Of a DNA stretch of 64,000 nucleotides, positions 1 through 7,916 are shown in pieces (the first letter of the stretch is position 1; every line of letters starts with the position of its first letter). The translations under genes and the position numbers were made by a program. This DNA is from an uncultured Tateyamaria sp. (GTDB lineage: Bacteria > Pseudomonadota > Alphaproteobacteria > Rhodobacterales > Rhodobacteraceae): positions 1-64,000 of the forward strand of contig CAJQRC010000049.1 in the NCBI GenBank assembly GCA_905480645.1, in the 5' to 3' direction. Under the pieces are notes generated by a model, which was not told the origin of the DNA, made no database searches, and saw only the letters and a list, made by a program, of their open reading frames with translations.

Positions 1-340
1 TGGCGGCGGTTAAAAGAATTAAATTTTGTCATATCAGTCCCCAGATTAGATACTGTTAAGTAACACGTTTTTTTATCGCTTGGTCAAGAATTTATCTGAT
101 CTAAGACTTTTGTCGTACTATTGGTGGAATTTATCTTGGTAAAATTTAGTCAACTGTCCGCAGATTTTGTAAGAGGTAGTATAGAAAATGCATATAGCAT
201 AATAGCTCTAACTATTTATATAGCGCTATGGGTCGGGTCGATAGGTCGGACTATGATTATGCACCTCCAGCGATGTTCCGGTACTGTAATTAAGAGATGC
301 CCGAGTAAATAGATTTCTCTTCAAAAAAGAAGATTAATGG
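1..340. other. Left-edge stretch without a recognised gene
   Basis: AT-rich sequence between the window edge and the end of the lysozyme-like gene. Two plus-strand frames are open from base 1 and stop at 57-59 and 61-63, so the last ~20 codons of a gene entering from the left could be here, but the residues are not recognisable. A TTG-initiated frame at 121-312 has no ribosome site and no family resemblance. I see no RNA gene. Confidence 0.4.
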
Positions 341-1162
341 CTAATCTGGCCAATTTCTCCATTCCTTGAGCGTACCCGCAAAAACGTTTATGTCTACTGG
401 AGTTTGCACACCGGGAACAATACCGGTGCCGGTGTATTGCCAGAATATCCATTTCTGTCCAGGGTAAGTTTTGCGGGGATGGGCGGCAACAGACCGCAAC
501 CAAAATTGAGTATTTTTTAATAGTTTGATATTGGTATCACGATAAAAGTCGACGGTTGTATAGATAATTGGACGCTGGCCATAGTGTTTTTCAAGAATGT
601 CTAAAAAGCGTTTGGCTTCCTCACGGACTTTAGCGCCAGTTGGACGGAGTGGGCAAGTTCGTGATAGATGGTTCCATTCCATATCCAGAACATGTGGTAG
701 CGCCTTAGCTTCCCGTGGTACATGACTGATAAACCATCGTGCCTGTTCTACCGCGGGACGGCAAAAGTAAAAATAATGATATGCTCCCTGACGCACACCG
801 GCTTTTTGGGCCCCATTCCAATGCGCAAGAAACATTGGATCAAAAATATCTCCACCCTCAGTAGCTTTAATATAGGCAAATGAAATACCGGCGGAACGTG
901 CAGTTTGCCAATCAATGTCGCTTTGCCATCGTGATGCATCTATACCGTGGACAGCAAAGTTTTGCGGCTTGTCGCCAATCCCCTCGTGTGGTTTGGCGTC
1001 TTGAAAAGTGGGGTAGCTGCGCAAAACTTCTTGACCGATCAATATATTAACCGTGTCTGGATCTTTAGAAGTTAGTGAGGGTGCACATGATAAAAGCCCA
1101 ATTAATAATGTTCCTAAAACAGTTTTTCTGACCAATTTGAGCACTGAAACTCCCTGTAACAA
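341..1162 (-). CDS. GH25 lysozyme-like lipoprotein
   Basis: Predicted peptidoglycan muramidase of glycoside hydrolase family 25, 273 residues. The N-terminus has a basic stretch, a hydrophobic segment and a lipobox-like GLLSC around residues 22-26, so it is probably exported and lipidated on Cys26. The GH25 fold follows from about residue 70: the GIDASRWQ strand with Asp75, the motif FAYIKATEGG (95-104), GAYHYFYF (126-133), and the acid pair Asp160-x-Glu162 in LDMEWN that serves as catalytic centre in this family. The C-terminal FWQYTGTG strand is also typical. The gene stands alone, upstream of a 440-base gap with an 18-bp palindrome. Bacterial GH25 proteins of this type can remodel the cell's own wall or be phage-derived. 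Nothing nearby is phage-like apart from the holin-like gene at 1923. Family assignment is firm; the role is inferred. Confidence 0.85.
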   Translation of the reverse strand: MLQGVSVLKLVRKTVLGTLLIGLLSCAPSLTSKDPDTVNILIGQEVLRSYPTFQDAKPHEGIGDKPQNFAVHGIDASRWQSDIDWQTARSAGISFAYIKATEGGDIFDPMFLAHWNGAQKAGVRQGAYHYFYFCRPAVEQARWFISHVPREAKALPHVLDMEWNHLSRTCPLRPTGAKVREEAKRFLDILEKHYGQRPIIYTTVDFYRDTNIKLLKNTQFWLRSVAAHPRKTYPGQKWIFWQYTGTGIVPGVQTPVDINVFAGTLKEWRNWPD

Positions 1163-1604
1163 GGTTCAAAATCTTAAAATTTTTATCAAAATGAATGCAA
1201 ACTCTGTCCTTATTACAAAGCCCGCGTTGTCATGTTTGAACTAAAAAATCATATGTACATATGATAAGGATCTCTCCAAATTTTTGATTCAATTAGGCGT
1301 ATATGAGCGGGATTGTAGACGTAAGCGCTGATATGATAAATAAAGAAAGTCTTTTTTCTATCCAAATTGTATAATTGTATTTGTATGAAAAGTAGCACAT
1401 TCATTATGTGCTCTACACCATTCATCTTAGCACAGGATAGATTGAGTGTTCAATTGAATTTGCTTATTCATCTACTGATGCATACGATAAAAAATTAGGA
1501 AAATAAATGCTTGGTAAAAATAATAACAACTTCAGTAAAAACACATAAGATATGTTGTTAGGCTAGGACGCAGTAGCTGATAATTACTTGAGGGGTACAA
1601 TTAA
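1163..1604. other. Divergent intergenic region with palindromes
   Basis: About 440 bases between the GH25 gene (leftward) and the YqjD-like gene (rightward), so both promoters should lie here. It holds a perfect 18-bp palindrome at 1248-1265 and a 7-bp stem with a 5-base loop at 1394-1412. Part of that stem sequence recurs at 1429-1434 (AGCACA). No coding frame with a start and ribosome site was found. Confidence 0.5.
1248..1265. promoter_or_regulatory. Perfect 18-bp palindrome, possible operator
   Basis: ATCATATGTACATATGAT reads identically on both strands. It sits 86 bp upstream of the GH25 start codon and about 340 bp upstream of the YqjD-like gene. Perfect dyads of this length with no spacer fit a homodimeric repressor site. 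No matching regulator is encoded next to it, so the binding protein is unknown. Confidence 0.4.
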
Positions 1605-1913
1605 ATGGCGACTAAAGCAGAGCTCGAAAAGGAACTTTTAAGCCTCAAGTTAGAATTGGAAAACAGCCGCCTTGCCTATGATGCAAAAAAAAGAAACATG
1701 AATAAAACTGATGCAGAATTAATGGGTAAAACAGAACATGATACCGAAGGTTTGTCGCAAATTTTGGTTAACCATGGCCTTGACTTGGACCAGATTGAAG
1801 ATCTAGGCGCAACTTTGATAGATGAACTTAAAATGCTGCATAAAGAAAAGCCTGTGACCGTTTTAATAGCTACTTTCATTCTGGGGCTTTTTGTTGGTCG
1901 AGTGTCAAAATAG
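1605..1913 (+). CDS. YqjD/ElaB-like membrane-anchored protein
   Basis: A 102-residue protein built like the YqjD/ElaB (DUF883) family: an N-terminal charged helix rich in Lys, Glu and Leu (residues 1-28, likely coiled coil), a middle acidic region, and one C-terminal membrane helix (about 81-98) ending in GLFVGRVSK, a short glycine-containing tail segment. In enteric bacteria relatives are inner-membrane proteins induced in stationary phase that bind ribosomes. That role is not shown here. A purine-rich GAGGGG ribosome site precedes the ATG. The next gene starts 9 bases downstream and is a holin-like protein, the same pairing as yqjD-yqjE, so the two probably form one operon. Confidence 0.65.
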   Translation: MATKAELEKELLSLKLELENSRLAYDAKKRNMNKTDAELMGKTEHDTEGLSQILVNHGLDLDQIEDLGATLIDELKMLHKEKPVTVLIATFILGLFVGRVSK

Positions 1914-1922
1914 GAGATCAAC

Positions 1923-2378
1923 ATGAATCGAATTAGTCGTAGTATCACAACGATTTATCGAACTGAAAGCCTTATTGCGCGACGGCGTTTAGCAGTCATT
2001 CAAAATCAGACAATCTTGATGGCTTTAGCAGGTGTTTTAGCAATGATTGGCTTGGTTTTTTTGAACCTTTGCTTTTACTTCATTCTTAGTGGACTAGTCT
2101 CTCCCACATGGGCGGCCTGTATTCTGGCTATTTTGAATTTAATATTGACCCTTGTCCTAGCGATCACTGCAGCGAAGTTGAACGTTGAACGAGAAATTGC
2201 GCCGGTAGTAGAAGTTAGGGATATGGCAATTGCTGACCTTGAAGTAGAAATGCAAGATCTTGGGTCCGATGTACGTCAGATTGTTGGGTCATTGAAAAAT
2301 ATTCCAACTGACCCGTTGGGATCCCTCACCACGCTTCTGGTCCCAATTATAACGCCTTTATTAAAAAAGAAAAAGTAA
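1923..2378 (+). CDS. Holin-superfamily III / YqjE-like membrane protein
   Basis: A 151-residue protein with two strong membrane helices (about 35-58 and 65-87) joined by a short loop. They are followed by a cytoplasmic tail with an acidic helix (EVEMQDLGSD) and a terminal run of lysines. This is the architecture of phage_holin_3_6/YqjE proteins, which are usually chromosomal and not prophage genes. It is translated from an ATG preceded by GGAGA and is coupled to the YqjD-like gene 9 bases upstream. Its function is unknown. The GH25 lysozyme transcribed divergently could be a muralytic partner, but only the proximity suggests this. Confidence 0.6.
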   Translation: MNRISRSITTIYRTESLIARRRLAVIQNQTILMALAGVLAMIGLVFLNLCFYFILSGLVSPTWAACILAILNLILTLVLAITAAKLNVEREIAPVVEVRDMAIADLEVEMQDLGSDVRQIVGSLKNIPTDPLGSLTTLLVPIITPLLKKKK

Positions 2379-2579
2379 TTGTAAGTTTTGTATATTTTGT
2401 GGTTAAAAATATGGTCAAGTTATTTATTCAATCAACGGCTGTGTCCGCTTTTAATCTGAGTTTGAACCCCAGATAATCATGAAGTGAGTACTGTAATGGA
2501 GACAGCTAAAGATCGATTGGTACTGAAGCAGATCATAAAAATTTTTAGTACTGCCGTGATTTAACATTGAACTTGATAG

Positions 2580-3113
2580 TTACAAATGGACTAAATCGTC
2601 ACCAAAAATTGTGTTTGCATGTTCAGCCATATAAATTTTTAACCATGGTGTGAAGCGTTCAGGGTTTTGTTCAATAGCAGATTTTATATCTATAAAACTG
2701 AGCCACTCAATCGCCATTACTTCATCTGGGTTGAGCTCGACTTGAAAATTTGGAGGTGCGTACCCGACGTACACGTCTACAACTTCATGTTCGATTAAAC
2801 CTCCACCCACTTTGGCACGGTATTCAAGATGATGACGGTGCTCGAGGTTCAGATTTTTAATGCCTAGTTCTTCATTCAACCGCCGAACAGCGCAATCATT
2901 AGGGTCTTCGTCCCAGTCAGGATGGGTGCAGCAGGTATTGGCCCACAGACCTGGTGTATGGTATTTTTCCAACGCTCGTTGTTGTAATAATACATTGTCG
3001 TCCTGCAATATAAAGACTGACACGGCTTTATGTTTAAAACCGCGTTTATGTGCTTCAAGTTTTTCAACGGGGACTAAGTTGCCATTTACCCAAGCAGGGA
3101 TCATTATACTCAT
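2580..3113 (-). CDS. idi: Isopentenyl-diphosphate isomerase, type 1
   Basis: A Nudix-fold enzyme interconverting isopentenyl and dimethylallyl diphosphate, which supplies the C5 units for the geranylgeranyl/phytyl tail and for carotenoids. At 177 residues it has the normal type 1 length. Visible are the TCCTHP segment with the catalytic Cys at about 62, the Nudix-like helix RRLNEELGI (78-86), and the Glu-bearing strand around 108-113. Its ATG overlaps the bchP stop by 4 bases (ATGA), so it is translationally coupled as the last gene of the bchG-bch2-bchP-idi run. It is also the left edge of the photosynthesis block: the next genes to the left are unrelated. Confidence 0.95.
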   Translation of the reverse strand: MSIMIPAWVNGNLVPVEKLEAHKRGFKHKAVSVFILQDDNVLLQQRALEKYHTPGLWANTCCTHPDWDEDPNDCAVRRLNEELGIKNLNLEHRHHLEYRAKVGGGLIEHEVVDVYVGYAPPNFQVELNPDEVMAIEWLSFIDIKSAIEQNPERFTPWLKIYMAEHANTIFGDDLVHL

Positions 3114-4288
3114 ACGTAGTCTGCCTTAACCAAACCTGTTAAATGGGCTATATTTTTTATGCCAATTTTAATATGAGCCATAGGGCGCGCTGATACTAGT
3201 TTTTTGTTCATATAAGCCTCAAAGGTTAATTTTTGTACGTCAACATCGTGACAAAGAGATACAAATCGCTCACGTCTATCATCAGATCGGTAATAGGCAT
3301 TCTGCATTGAAGCAAGAACTCGAAACACTGTTTTATGCTCACGCATAAAGAGTTTACGCGCTAATTTGAGATCTTTAACTCTGCCAGATGCAAGCATCGC
3401 AGTACAAGCTGTGGCAGCCACACGCCCACCAACCATAGCGTAATAGATCCCTTCACCTGAGGATGGGGCCACAACACCCGCGGCGTCGCCAGCTAATATG
3501 ACATCTTTCCCGTTATCCCATCTGTCAAGTGGCTTAAGTGGGATGGGTGCGCCCTCTTTGCGCAGAGTTTCACAATCTGCGAGCCCCGAGGCTATGCGTA
3601 AATCTGCAGTAGCTTGCTTTAGGTTTACGGATGATAACTCGGATCCCATGCCAACACTGGCACTGTCTCCATGTGGAAAAACCCAACCATAAAAATCAGG
3701 TGAGATAGCACCGTCATAGATGACGTCACATCGTGCAGGGTCATAGATTTTGTTCTTGGGTGGAGCTTTGATAATTTCATGATAAGCAAAAACCAGAGGT
3801 ACTTTATCAGCATCTTTAACTTCTGCTAAACCAACGCGAGATTTTGCTCCGTCAGCCCCAATTACGGCTCTGCAAGGAAGTTTGTGTTCTTCCTGAGTAG
3901 CCTTGTCTCGGTAGATAACCACAGGGTTTCCTTCGGGACGTTCAATTCTAACAAATGTGCCTGTAAAATATTTTGCTCCGGCTTCTTTGGCGCGGGAGCG
4001 AAGGAATGGATCAAAGTCTTTGCGATCCACCATTCCAACATAACCGTTTTCGATGGGAATATCGACGTGCCTCCCGCTTGGAGATATCATGCGGGCTGTA
4101 GTTACTTTTGTGAGCAACTGATCTTCAGTTATCTGAAAATCTTTCATCAAGCGTGGTGGTATTGCTCCACCACAAGGTTTAATCCGTCCTTCGCGATCCA
4201 GCAAAGCTACAGAGTGACCTGATCGTGTGAGATCTTCGGCAGCTGTGGCACCAGATGGTCCACCGCCCACAACGACAACATCATACAT
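3110..4288 (-). CDS. bchP: Geranylgeranyl reductase (bacteriochlorophyll)
   Basis: An FAD-dependent reductase that hydrogenates three double bonds of the geranylgeranyl tail to the phytyl tail of bacteriochlorophyll a. It has 392 residues, the family length. The N-terminal dinucleotide-binding motif GGGPSG (8-13) opens the protein, followed by LLDREGRIKPCGGAIP, typical of BchP/ChlP, and the second FAD motif VILAGDAAGVVAPSSGEG around residues 270-290. It lies between bch2 (4-base gap) and idi (4-base overlap) and downstream of bchG, which makes the tail it reduces. Assignment is secure. Confidence 0.96.
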   Translation of the reverse strand: MYDVVVVGGGPSGATAAEDLTRSGHSVALLDREGRIKPCGGAIPPRLMKDFQITEDQLLTKVTTARMISPSGRHVDIPIENGYVGMVDRKDFDPFLRSRAKEAGAKYFTGTFVRIERPEGNPVVIYRDKATQEEHKLPCRAVIGADGAKSRVGLAEVKDADKVPLVFAYHEIIKAPPKNKIYDPARCDVIYDGAISPDFYGWVFPHGDSASVGMGSELSSVNLKQATADLRIASGLADCETLRKEGAPIPLKPLDRWDNGKDVILAGDAAGVVAPSSGEGIYYAMVGGRVAATACTAMLASGRVKDLKLARKLFMREHKTVFRVLASMQNAYYRSDDRRERFVSLCHDVDVQKLTFEAYMNKKLVSARPMAHIKIGIKNIAHLTGLVKADYV

Positions 4289-4292
4289 ATTT

Positions 4293-5552
4293 TTATCCCC
4301 CCGGAATCAAGGTTACATCATTCATATTGGAGGGCAAACGCATCACTCGGGCTGCTACAATAGCTGCTATAATGAAGAGAATAGCCTCGAGCATAAATAC
4401 GACACCATAAGCTGTCGAATCTGGCAAAATCAAACGGGTCAGGTCCAGCATGCCTGTTGCAACAATTCCTGCAAGGCCGGCAGCTACAGCCTGTGCGGCT
4501 CCAAAAACACCCATGCGCATGCCGGTTGCTTTGGCGTGGGCAGTTGCTAGTTGCATCATCGATCCTACAGCGCCTACTACAAAAAGACCATTACCAAAGC
4601 CTAGAACAATAGTGCTGGGTACCAGTGGTAGGCCAGTTGCAAATCCGACCAGGCCTGCTGCTGAAAGAACACAACCTAGCACAGCCCAGAAGCGCAAGTT
4701 ACCACGTCCAAAATGTGAAAGTACACCTGCGCCAACCATGCCCAGTAATGCTGCGCCATCTTTTCCACCGGAAAGTTTGGTGCTGTCCTCAGGATTAAGG
4801 CCGTGGATGTGTCCTGCAAAAGGCTCGAAGATCAACTCTGAGAGGTAGAAAGCAAGGATTGATAAAAAGACAAAGCCAGTGAATTTTCGCGCTACTGGAT
4901 CATTCCATGTTTTGCTTAAACCCTCAAAAAACGGTGTTCCTGTGTCCATATGAACACCGGGAGCGTGTGTTTCCACGTTCCATGTGGCAATTAAACAGAG
5001 CACAAAAGCTATTAAGCAAACTACTGCTACGACACTGACCAGCCGTGTGGAGCTATAAGGCTCCAGCATAATGCCCGTTCCTACTGATGCGATGATTGCG
5101 CCTGCTATTAGCAGTAACCATGCTAACGTCGCCGGAGCTCCTTTACGTGGTCCAGTTACGCTTGCAAGTAAGGCGAGAAAAGAAGTTCCTGCCGCCCCAA
5201 TTCCTAAACCGATAGCTGCGTAAGAAACCACCCATATAAAAAGTGCTAAAGGCACTGATTCATCTGCAACCTGAATTCCCCAAGCAGCCCCCAAAACACC
5301 AAGACAAACGACGAGGATACCTATTAAAATAAAAGGTGTTCTACCGCCCTTTAAGTCTGAACGATGCCCCCATAATGGCCTGGTTAGTTGTACACCATAA
5401 TGCAAGGCCACCAAAAGCCCTGGTAACAAGGCAGGTAGTGCTAACTCTACCGTCATCAAACGGTTGAAAAGGTTAACTGGTAGTGCTGCGAGGCCGCCAA
5501 TCGCAGCATTAACCAGACAGAGACGAATAAGAGTACCCCAGCTTATTGTCAT
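4293..5552 (-). CDS. bch2: PucC-family MFS protein (Bch2/ORF428 type)
   Basis: A 419-residue membrane protein with about twelve helices of the BCD/PucC branch of the major facilitator superfamily. Relatives between bchG and bchP are called bch2, ORF428 or pucC-like. They are thought to move or deliver bacteriochlorophyll during antenna assembly, though the direct reaction is not established. Visible family features are the RPLWGHRSDLKGGRTPFI loop near residues 58-75 and the GFGNGLFVVGAVG segment in the second half. Its start overlaps the bchG stop by 4 bases (ATGA). A paralogue, lhaA, is encoded on the other side of the cluster. Confidence 0.88.
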   Translation of the reverse strand: MTISWGTLIRLCLVNAAIGGLAALPVNLFNRLMTVELALPALLPGLLVALHYGVQLTRPLWGHRSDLKGGRTPFILIGILVVCLGVLGAAWGIQVADESVPLALFIWVVSYAAIGLGIGAAGTSFLALLASVTGPRKGAPATLAWLLLIAGAIIASVGTGIMLEPYSSTRLVSVVAVVCLIAFVLCLIATWNVETHAPGVHMDTGTPFFEGLSKTWNDPVARKFTGFVFLSILAFYLSELIFEPFAGHIHGLNPEDSTKLSGGKDGAALLGMVGAGVLSHFGRGNLRFWAVLGCVLSAAGLVGFATGLPLVPSTIVLGFGNGLFVVGAVGSMMQLATAHAKATGMRMGVFGAAQAVAAGLAGIVATGMLDLTRLILPDSTAYGVVFMLEAILFIIAAIVAARVMRLPSNMNDVTLIPGG

Positions 5553-6448
5553 GTCAGCCCTCTAAGCGCAAAAGCGGTAATCATCATACCCGCCACATAA
5601 AGTGTGACACCAGTTCCATTATACCAAGGCGCCTTTCCTTTGGGGTCCTTGAACATGATTGTCATGGCCCAGAATTGTAAAAGAAGGACGCAAAATATTC
5701 CCAAAGCATGAAATGGGCGACCCCAAATCACTAACAGCATCAAGACGAGTAACTGTGGCGCAGTCATAACGGCGCAGGCTACCTGCGCTGCTCTGTGCGG
5801 TCCAAGAGTAACTGGCAAAGACTTCAAACCCATTTGCCTGTCCCCGTCCAAGGCCTTGAAGTCATTTAGTGTCATGATGCCATGTGCACCAATACCATAT
5901 AAAAATGCTATGATTATTACTTGGATCAGTGGTGCGCCTGCACTCAGCACTGCTGCCCCGGTGATCCATGGCAATGTCTCATAACTCAAGCCTACAAGAC
6001 CTGGACCCCACCAACCGGATCGTTTCAGTCGCACTGGCTCTGCCGAGTATGCCCAGGCTGCGATTACGCCAATGACCGTAGCGGCAAAGCCCCAAGGACC
6101 AAGATGCCATCCGACAAAGAGTGAAAGGATTGACATGCCCCATGCGATCCACAAACCCCAACGTCCTGGAATGCGGCCTGAGGGGATGGGACGGTTGGGT
6201 TCGTTGATGGCATCGACATGGCGGTCGCACCAGTCATTCGCAGCTTGGCTCATGCCACATACTATGGGTCCAGCGAGTAAAACGCCCAAGAGCATCAAAT
6301 GCCATTTTCCCGTTGGTGAAGTTCCAGACGAGATTACTCCACACAGATAGGCCCACATAGGTGGGAACCAAGTGATCGGTTTGATCAATTGAAAAGCGGC
6401 TAAAGGTTCAGGAAATCTGCGTACGGTGAGGGAGTGACTAGTATTCAT
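5549..6448 (-). CDS. bchG: Bacteriochlorophyll synthase
   Basis: A UbiA-type membrane prenyltransferase that esterifies bacteriochlorophyllide a with geranylgeranyl diphosphate. It has 299 residues and multiple membrane helices. The two Asp-rich Mg-diphosphate motifs are present: NDWCDRHVD (71-79) and DFKALDGD (196-203), with the adjoining INEPNRPIPSG (81-91) diagnostic of chlorophyll synthases. The start at 6448 fits the N-terminus of known BchG proteins (EP...LIKPITWFPPMW at 14-32). No good Shine-Dalgarno sequence precedes it. Instead a PpsR-like palindrome and a long hairpin lie directly upstream, in the short gap to ppsR. Confidence 0.96.
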   Translation of the reverse strand: MNTSHSLTVRRFPEPLAAFQLIKPITWFPPMWAYLCGVISSGTSPTGKWHLMLLGVLLAGPIVCGMSQAANDWCDRHVDAINEPNRPIPSGRIPGRWGLWIAWGMSILSLFVGWHLGPWGFAATVIGVIAAWAYSAEPVRLKRSGWWGPGLVGLSYETLPWITGAAVLSAGAPLIQVIIIAFLYGIGAHGIMTLNDFKALDGDRQMGLKSLPVTLGPHRAAQVACAVMTAPQLLVLMLLVIWGRPFHALGIFCVLLLQFWAMTIMFKDPKGKAPWYNGTGVTLYVAGMMITAFALRGLT

Positions 6449-6449
6449 G

Positions 6450-6467
6450 TGTAAACTATGTCTGACA
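6450..6467. promoter_or_regulatory. PpsR-like operator next to bchG start
   Basis: TGT-N12-ACA (TGTA...GACA), matching the PpsR/CrtJ consensus TGTcN10gACA except at one inner position. It ends one base from the bchG ATG and overlaps one arm of the 6460-6492 hairpin. A site this close to the start codon would act as a roadblock or on a nearly leaderless promoter. A chance match is possible. Confidence 0.45.
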
Positions 6468-6492
6468 CTTTGAGTTCACGCAAGTGTCAGAC
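6460..6492. repeat. 11-bp perfect inverted repeat between ppsR and bchG
   Basis: GTCTGACACTT (6460-6470) pairs perfectly with AAGTGTCAGAC (6482-6492) around an 11-base loop. In the ppsR-bchG transcript this makes a strong hairpin after the ppsR stop. No U-tract follows, so it is a poor intrinsic terminator. An mRNA-stability or processing element, or a protein-binding dyad, is more likely. Confidence 0.6.
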
Positions 6493-6503
6493 GGCTTTGT
6501 CAG

Positions 6504-7916
6504 TCACTCTTTTGCAAGCAAGCCAAATTTGCGTAGTTTGACATAAAGTGATTGTCGCGATAACCCAAGCATTTCAGCCGCTGCGACCCGATTGTTTCGA
6601 GTTAGGCTTACTGCCGTTTCGATGCACATCTTTTCAACAACGTCTGTGGTCTCAGCCACAATGTCTTTTAAGGATGCGGAACCAACCAAATCCATGACAT
6701 TGTGAGCAGGATCGTGCATGGTGGGCTGGCTTTCTGTCGTTCGGATCACATCAAGCCTGCTTACATCGCGCATGATCAATGCAATAACAGGGTTCTGCGG
6801 ATCATTAAGACGCGTTGTAGATGCCTCAACTGGTACGCGCGCACCAAGATCATTAATCAAGCGTGTCGCATATGCTCTCATATGACCGGTTTGATTTGTA
6901 TTTTCTAACAGCACATCGAGGTCAATTTGGCCTCGTGCCATAAAATCTGAGAGTTTGCTTCCAACAACATCGGTAGTATTGGCTGCGCCAACAAGATTAA
7001 GAAACGCATCGTTCACAGACAAAACTGAACCTTGTAAATCCATAAAAATTATTCCGTCGGTAGTCTGTTGGATCAGTGCCCCATCATGATCCGATGACGT
7101 ATAATTGGTGATGAAAGGTTTCGCGTTCTCTAGTACACGGCACATCAGCACCCGCTGACCTCCCGCCCGAAATACAACGGGCACTAGCGACAACGTTTTT
7201 TGTGTGCGGGTTGCGCGAACACTTATTGGTTCCGCATCGTTTGATAGTGTTGCATTCATTAGGCTCTCAAGAAGTTCAGCTCCTGTACGGTCAGAAAACA
7301 ATTTTGAGAAAGTGGCTCCAGTTAATGTGTCTGCTTTCATGCCGAGAAGATTAGCCGCTTTGTCATTAGCCCCTTCAATCCGACCAGTTTGAACTGATAA
7401 GAATACAACAGCATCTTCAATATTTGCCATTACAACACGATAACGCGCATCAAATTCTCGGCGAGCTTCATATCCTTTTTCTAAAGCAATTTGCGCTTTA
7501 ACTAACTGCTGTTGTGTTTCTGCGATGGGACGCAAATCGCGGCCCAATAGTAAAACTGCGTTGTCTTGACCAAACCTATGAAAGGTATAGCGCACTGGAT
7601 ATTGCCAGATGGCGTTATCAGAGTGATTCAGCTCCAGTGATTTTTTTGGGACTTTGCCAGATAAATATACACCATGCGAAGCTTTAAATTTGCTTATGCT
7701 TTCAACTGTGAGAAAATCAGCAATGGGCCGTCCCTCCCAATGTTTCAGATTCCCAAAGGAGTCATCCTGATTATTGACTACAACTGAGAGTATGACACCC
7801 TGAGATGATACAACTAAAGCGATGTCAGAGGCTGCGCCTATTATGCTGCTTAGGAATTCAGGCTCAATAAGTGGTACAGCTCCACTGGTCCAAAAATTAT
7901 TTTTTGGGTTGGTCAT
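6504..7916 (-). CDS. ppsR: PpsR/CrtJ photosynthesis repressor
   Basis: Redox-responsive transcriptional regulator that represses bch, crt and puc genes under oxygen by binding TGT-N12-ACA palindromes. It has 470 residues from the chosen ATG. Order: N-terminal domain, Q-linker helix (about 135-160), two PAS domains (about 160-280 and 280-390), and a Fis-type helix-turn-helix at the C-terminus (NNRVAAAEMLGLSRQSLYVKL). The two cysteines used as redox pair in Rhodobacter PpsR (251 and 424) have counterparts at 259 and 431 with nearly the same spacing. I chose the ATG at 7916 over one 33 bases upstream because it forms an ATGA overlap with the ppaA stop. It is encoded between its co-regulator ppaA and the target bchG. 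Confidence 0.95.
   Translation of the reverse strand: MTNPKNNFWTSGAVPLIEPEFLSSIIGAASDIALVVSSQGVILSVVVNNQDDSFGNLKHWEGRPIADFLTVESISKFKASHGVYLSGKVPKKSLELNHSDNAIWQYPVRYTFHRFGQDNAVLLLGRDLRPIAETQQQLVKAQIALEKGYEARREFDARYRVVMANIEDAVVFLSVQTGRIEGANDKAANLLGMKADTLTGATFSKLFSDRTGAELLESLMNATLSNDAEPISVRATRTQKTLSLVPVVFRAGGQRVLMCRVLENAKPFITNYTSSDHDGALIQQTTDGIIFMDLQGSVLSVNDAFLNLVGAANTTDVVGSKLSDFMARGQIDLDVLLENTNQTGHMRAYATRLINDLGARVPVEASTTRLNDPQNPVIALIMRDVSRLDVIRTTESQPTMHDPAHNVMDLVGSASLKDIVAETTDVVEKMCIETAVSLTRNNRVAAAEMLGLSRQSLYVKLRKFGLLAKE

Noticed and set aside
121-312. 63-codon plus-strand frame at the left edge
   Set aside because: TTG start, no ribosome site, no family resemblance, in AT-rich intergenic DNA.
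2379-2579. tRNA-like TTTGAACCCC segment near 2460
   Set aside because: No acceptor stem, anticodon arm or CCA can be drawn around it.
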